A stretch of DNA of 46,144 nucleotides from Lachnospiraceae bacterium (GTDB lineage: Bacteria; Bacillota; Clostridia; Lachnospirales; Lachnospiraceae), in contig JAILBQ010000054.1 of assembly GCA_024680815.1 (NCBI GenBank), positions 1 through 46,144 of the forward strand. The letters run 5' to 3'. Of this stretch, positions 43,168 through 46,144 are shown in pieces. The notes under the pieces are model-generated. The model did no database searches and was not told the DNA's origin. It worked only from the letters and a program-made list of their open reading frames with translations. Every line of letters begins with the position of its first letter. Position 1 is the stretch's first letter. The position numbers were made by a program, and so were the translations under genes.

Positions 43168-43205
43168 AACCCCGGTGGTCAAAGGATTCACCGGGGTTAG
43201 TTTTT
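43168..43205 (+). terminator. Intrinsic terminator between convergent genes
   Basis: AACCCCGGTG (43168-43177) and CACCGGGGTT (43189-43198) form a perfect 10-base-pair stem with an 11-base loop, followed by AG and TTTTT (43201-43205). It ends the small-protein transcript. The stop codon of the minus-strand gene (43197-43199) lies in its edge, and on that strand the hairpin is followed some bases later by a T run, so it may serve both directions. Confidence 0.88.
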
Positions 43206-44597
43206 ATACAGTCTGTAAAGCGTGAAATTGTACCGGTCAAAGCTCATATCGGCAGCGTACACGGCGCGATAGCCGTGGGAGGGAACCTCCGAAAGCTTTT
43301 CTTCATAACCCGGAACTGCGAAATACCAGAGAGTTCCGCTGATTTCCGGAGCTTTGTCCCAGTCCGTTTTCTTAAGCTCCGGCTCATAGTAGCGCATGCA
43401 GATTTCGATCTGGTAGTCGTCTTCGAATATTATATACCCGTCCTCCTGAGAAAGGTTACTGTCAAAAAAGTCGGTCATTTTCCGGGGATCCGGTATATAT
43501 TCCTCTTTAAAGGCCTGACAGTAGTCCACGGCAAGTACGGCGGTAAATATTACGGCGGTAAAAATCAGAAGGACCTTTTCTTTTCCGCCTTTTTCAGGGA
43601 TTGTTTCCGGGAGGCCGGCGAAAAGCCCCGCCGTTCCCAGCCAGAAGGGTCCCAGGGAAGGCACGAGGTAACGGGCGGTAAAAAAGGTGCGCCCGAGTGC
43701 AACGGATACCCCGTAGCCGAAAAAAAGCGTCAGATAGAAAACCGAAATCAGGATGAGAAAAGGCGCGGAGTCTTTTTTCAGTCGAAGAACACCGGTAAAC
43801 AGAAAGAAAAGGAAGCATAAAAGCAGCAGGGCTGAAAGAACGGTTACGTTTGTGACAAAGGGAAAGCGCAGGTCACTTAAAAACGAGGAAAGTCCCAAAG
43901 GCTGCATGGAAAAATAGCTGCCTGCCTTCCTGAGCTGCCGGAGGGTTATGACAAAACAGGGAAGATAGAGGAGGAAGGCGGCAAGCGCCCAGAAAAAAAG
44001 ACCCTTGGAAACTTTCCGGTGAAATAGCGCGAAAATAAAGAGAAAAAGCCATAAAAAGGCCGCTCCGATAAGGGCATAATGGTGGGTGTAGCCGCACAGG
44101 GCGGTAAAAAGAGCGAGAACGGGCAGAGCACGGGGCAGTTTCTCCGTTAGTGCGCCGGCAGCATATACTGCAGCGCCGCTTAAGAAAAACAGGGCCCAGG
44201 AATACATCCTGATTTCCACCCCGTAATGGAGAAGATGGGGCATCGCGGCTGTCATCAGTGCAAAGACGAGCGCGGCGCTTTCGTCGAAAAGCTTTCTCAC
44301 AGCCGTCAGGTTAAGAAGAAGAAGGAGGAGCATCGGAATCACGGAAAAGAGCTTCAGAGAGACGGAGTTGAAGCCGGTCAGGGAAGTGAATGCCCAGCCG
44401 GCAACATTGTAGAAGGGGGGAAGGGTATCGCTCAGGGTTTTCTGCCACATATCGGCAAAACTTCCCCGTATTATACAGGCACTGAAGGCTTCGTCAACCC
44501 ACAGATTGTTGTTGAATATAAGGGAAAGGTACAGTATACCGGAAAGAACCGAAATCCCGGTCAGGGCCGTAAGGCGCGGATTTTTAAGGCTTTTCAT
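43197..44597 (-). CDS. GT-C membrane glycosyltransferase (GT39/ArnT-like)
   Basis: A 466-residue integral membrane protein, the only minus-strand gene in the window. The LWVDEAFS motif near residue 32 holds the catalytic acidic pair of GT-C enzymes, which use polyprenyl-phosphate sugars outside the membrane. About 10-12 membrane segments follow, then an extracytoplasmic C-terminal domain of about 110 residues (from YCQAFKEEYIPDP). It may modify a cell-wall or teichoic-type glycan. No ribosome site precedes the ATG, and a TATAAT lies only six bases upstream on its strand, so the message may be leaderless. Confidence 0.82.
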   Translation of the reverse strand: MKSLKNPRLTALTGISVLSGILYLSLIFNNNLWVDEAFSACIIRGSFADMWQKTLSDTLPPFYNVAGWAFTSLTGFNSVSLKLFSVIPMLLLLLLNLTAVRKLFDESAALVFALMTAAMPHLLHYGVEIRMYSWALFFLSGAAVYAAGALTEKLPRALPVLALFTALCGYTHHYALIGAAFLWLFLFIFALFHRKVSKGLFFWALAAFLLYLPCFVITLRQLRKAGSYFSMQPLGLSSFLSDLRFPFVTNVTVLSALLLLCFLFFLFTGVLRLKKDSAPFLILISVFYLTLFFGYGVSVALGRTFFTARYLVPSLGPFWLGTAGLFAGLPETIPEKGGKEKVLLIFTAVIFTAVLAVDYCQAFKEEYIPDPRKMTDFFDSNLSQEDGYIIFEDDYQIEICMRYYEPELKKTDWDKAPEISGTLWYFAVPGYEEKLSEVPSHGYRAVYAADMSFDRYNFTLYRLYKN

Positions 44598-44603
44598 GCA
44601 AGC

Positions 44604-44609
44604 ATTATA
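44604..44609 (-). promoter_or_regulatory. -10 box for a possible leaderless transcript
   Basis: On the minus strand TATAAT (complement of 44604-44609) stands six bases before the ATG of the GT-C gene (44597). The -35 region is weak (TATACA-like). Transcription would start at or next to the start codon. Confidence 0.45.
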
Positions 44610-44621
44610 TCATAGCCCTTA

Positions 44622-44651
44622 TTGAAATGTATACAAAATATGTGGTACAAT
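44622..44651 (+). promoter_or_regulatory. Sigma-A promoter for the WecG-like/regulator pair
   Basis: TTGAAA (44622-44627) and TACAAT (44646-44651) are 18 bases apart, divergent from the minus-strand gene. Transcription would start near 44658, leaving a leader of about 25 bases before ATG 44683. Confidence 0.65.
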
Positions 44652-44682
44652 AAATTGGATTATGGGCTTTGCGGGGGTAGCA

Positions 44683-45339
44683 ATGCGGCAGGTATCGGTA
44701 CTGGGGGTTACTCTCCGGGATCTTTCCGTACGGGAGTCTCTCAGGGAATTCCGGAAATATTTGAATGATGGTGCATGCGATGCGATCGGCTTTGTTTCGC
44801 ACGATATGCTGCTGGCAGCTTCTTCTTCCGAAGAATTGAGGGCAGCCCTTGAGTCGTATGATATGACGATTTTTTCATCTCCGGATCTTCTTCAGGCTGC
44901 CGGTATATCCAGCCGTTCCAGGGAACGGGAAACGGAAAGCGGCCTGTTTCTGAAAGGCATGCTCAGGGAGCTGGAAAAAGGCAAGCTCCGGGTTTTTATG
45001 GTGGCGGGAGATGAAAAACAGCTTGAAGAGGTAAGAGAAATACTCAGCTTTGCGGAGAGTACGCCGGAGAATATCGGCGAGTATGTGATTTCCGGGGGCG
45101 CCGGAGAGGATGATGCCGTAAATGAGATCAATTCGTTCCTGCCCGATGTGGTATTCCTCAAAATGGACACCGAAGACGGACTTCGTTTTATCCGTGAAAA
45201 CAGGGTAAAGATCAATGCAAGACTCATGGTTTCCCTGGGAGATACACGGGGAGTTATGTCTGCCGGACCGAAAAAGGGTCTGTACGGCTTGCTTATGAGA
45301 CGTCTGTTCAGGCGTGAGGCGGAGAGGTATGGCCAATGA
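44683..45339 (+). CDS. Divergent WecG/TagA-like protein
   Basis: A 218-residue protein whose layout follows the WecG/TagA/CpsF glycosyltransferase family: VSVLGVTLRDLSVRES at the start, a DMLLAASSSEELRAALESYD stretch, then LRVFMVAGDEKQLEEV and LPDVVFLKM. The catalytic LPDG-like motif is replaced by SSPDLLQ, and the C-terminal ALGxPxQE motif is replaced by KMDTEDG, so catalysis is doubtful. ATG 44683 follows GGGGG (44673-44677); ATG 44662 is possible but has almost no leader. It is coupled to the next regulator gene (ATGA). It may have become a sensor or structural protein. That is inference. Confidence 0.6.
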   Translation: MRQVSVLGVTLRDLSVRESLREFRKYLNDGACDAIGFVSHDMLLAASSSEELRAALESYDMTIFSSPDLLQAAGISSRSRERETESGLFLKGMLRELEKGKLRVFMVAGDEKQLEEVREILSFAESTPENIGEYVISGGAGEDDAVNEINSFLPDVVFLKMDTEDGLRFIRENRVKINARLMVSLGDTRGVMSAGPKKGLYGLLMRRLFRREAERYGQ

Positions 45340-46144
45340 TTACAAATCAGATTTTAACCGGAACCATCGAGGGGTTGAAAAAAATCACAAATGTTGACAT
45401 GTGCGTGCTGGGCGATGACTGCGTATGTCTTGCGTCGACCATTCCCGACCCGGAGGTGGATGAGGCGGAGCTGAAAAAATTCATTTCTTCCGCGGCGGAA
45501 AGCCAGGAGATGAACGGAAACCAGTTTTTTAAAGTGACGGACGAGGACCAGCGCCTGGAATACGTGCTGATGGTCCGGGGCGGAAGCGATAACGGATATA
45601 TGACGGGAAAGGTGGCTGCTTTCCAGCTCAGAACCCTGTCCACGGCTTATCGTGAGCGCTACGATAAAGACAACTTTATTAAAAACCTCCTGCTGGATAA
45701 TCTCCTGCTGGTGGATATCTTTAATCGGGCCAAGAAGCTTCACATAGAGCAGGAGGCCCGGAGGGTCGTGATGGTGGTGGAAACAGGAAGCGAGAAAAAT
45801 ACAGCGCTTCTGGAAGCCGCCAAAATGAAATTTGAGGAAGGAAAGCCGGACTTTGTAACGGCGGTGGATGAAAAGAACATAATCCTGATCCGCGAGGTGG
45901 GCGAAGATGAGGATGATGCCGCCATAGAGGAGACGGCTAAGGAGCTTTTGAAGCTCATGGAAAAAGAAGGCCGGAGCGGCGCGCATATTTCCTACGGAAC
46001 GGCCGTGCCGGAGCTTAAGGACGTATCCCGTTCCTACAAGGAAGCGGCAATGGCTCTGGATGTCGGAAAAATCTTTTTTGCCGACCGCAATATCATTGCC
46101 TACAGTTCCCTGGGAATCGGGCGGCTTATATATCAGCTTCCCCT
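45336..46144 (+). CDS. PucR/CdaR-type transcriptional regulator, partial
   Basis: The first 269 codons of a gene that runs off the window. The N-terminal half is an alpha/beta sensor-like domain (about residues 1-100, opening ITNQILTGTIEGLKKITN). The second half, from about residue 120, matches the GGDEF-like central domain of CdaR/PucR regulators: VVMVVETGSE, IILIREVGED, a HISYGTAV stretch, and SYKEAAMALDVGK, the last being the most recognisable. The usual C-terminal helix-turn-helix would lie past 46144. The ATG overlaps the stop of the WecG-like gene, so the two are made together. Confidence 0.78.
   Translation, partial: MITNQILTGTIEGLKKITNVDMCVLGDDCVCLASTIPDPEVDEAELKKFISSAAESQEMNGNQFFKVTDEDQRLEYVLMVRGGSDNGYMTGKVAAFQLRTLSTAYRERYDKDNFIKNLLLDNLLLVDIFNRAKKLHIEQEARRVVMVVETGSEKNTALLEAAKMKFEEGKPDFVTAVDEKNIILIREVGEDEDDAAIEETAKELLKLMEKEGRSGAHISYGTAVPELKDVSRSYKEAAMALDVGKIFFADRNIIAYSSLGIGRLIYQLP

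Noticed and set aside
1..46144. Possible CRISPR arrays, transposases, integrases, tRNA genes or attachment sites.
   Set aside because: None were found on reading. Mosaic origin of the polysaccharide locus is suggested only by duplicated gene types, not by mobile-element remnants.

Overview
The window looks like chromosomal DNA from a Firmicute of the class Clostridia, most likely Lachnospiraceae. This rests on near-consensus sigma-A promoters, strong GGAGG-type ribosome sites, tightly overlapping ATGA/TGATG gene junctions, and gene content: a ribose-type sugar ABC transporter with DhaK/DhaL and a DUF4867 protein, a CvfB-like RNA-binding protein and a PucR/CdaR-type regulator. No phylogenetic marker gene is present, so the family is inferred. 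No tRNA, rRNA, CRISPR array, insertion sequence or phage gene was seen.

Positions 1-235 hold only a promoter. Positions 236-34996 form one very long co-directional surface-polysaccharide locus. Its first part (236-14783) has an RmlD-type reductase, membrane proteins (one split by a frame change), three GT2 transferases, a large WbaP-type initiating phosphoglycosyltransferase, a GT4, two paralogous Wzy-like polymerases flanking a Wzx flippase, a KpsS/CDP-glycerol-transferase-like protein and a second flippase. A second near-consensus promoter overlaps the stop codon of that flippase and starts the second part (14882-34996). This part has a PglF/PglE/PglC-like set with an ATP-grasp ligase and a HAD phosphatase, a CapE/CapG pair lacking CapF, GT4s, a third polymerase, a WbsX-like protein, a GT2, a second KpsS-like protein, a NeuB-like nonulosonate synthase, a third flippase, a fused CMP-sugar synthetase/PseG-like hydrolase and a final GT4. 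With two initiating transferases, three flippases and three polymerases, the locus probably encodes at least two Wzx/Wzy-dependent glycans. Nucleotide-sugar steps appear to be shared or completed elsewhere in the genome.

Positions 35000-42094 are a separate carbohydrate uptake and kinase operon: lipoprotein binding protein, duplicated ATPase, two permeases, DhaK, DhaL and DUF4867. It has its own promoters and leader palindrome, and a strong hairpin after the binding-protein gene. There is no DhaM and no aldolase or isomerase of known type, so the substrate is open. This is the best candidate for an undescribed pathway here.

Positions 42108-46144 are mixed: a CvfB-like protein, a 77-residue protein under a promoter with a perfect palindrome in its spacer, a convergent GT-C membrane glycosyltransferase that may be leaderless, a WecG/TagA-like protein lacking the usual catalytic motifs, and the start of a PucR/CdaR-like regulator that runs off the window.
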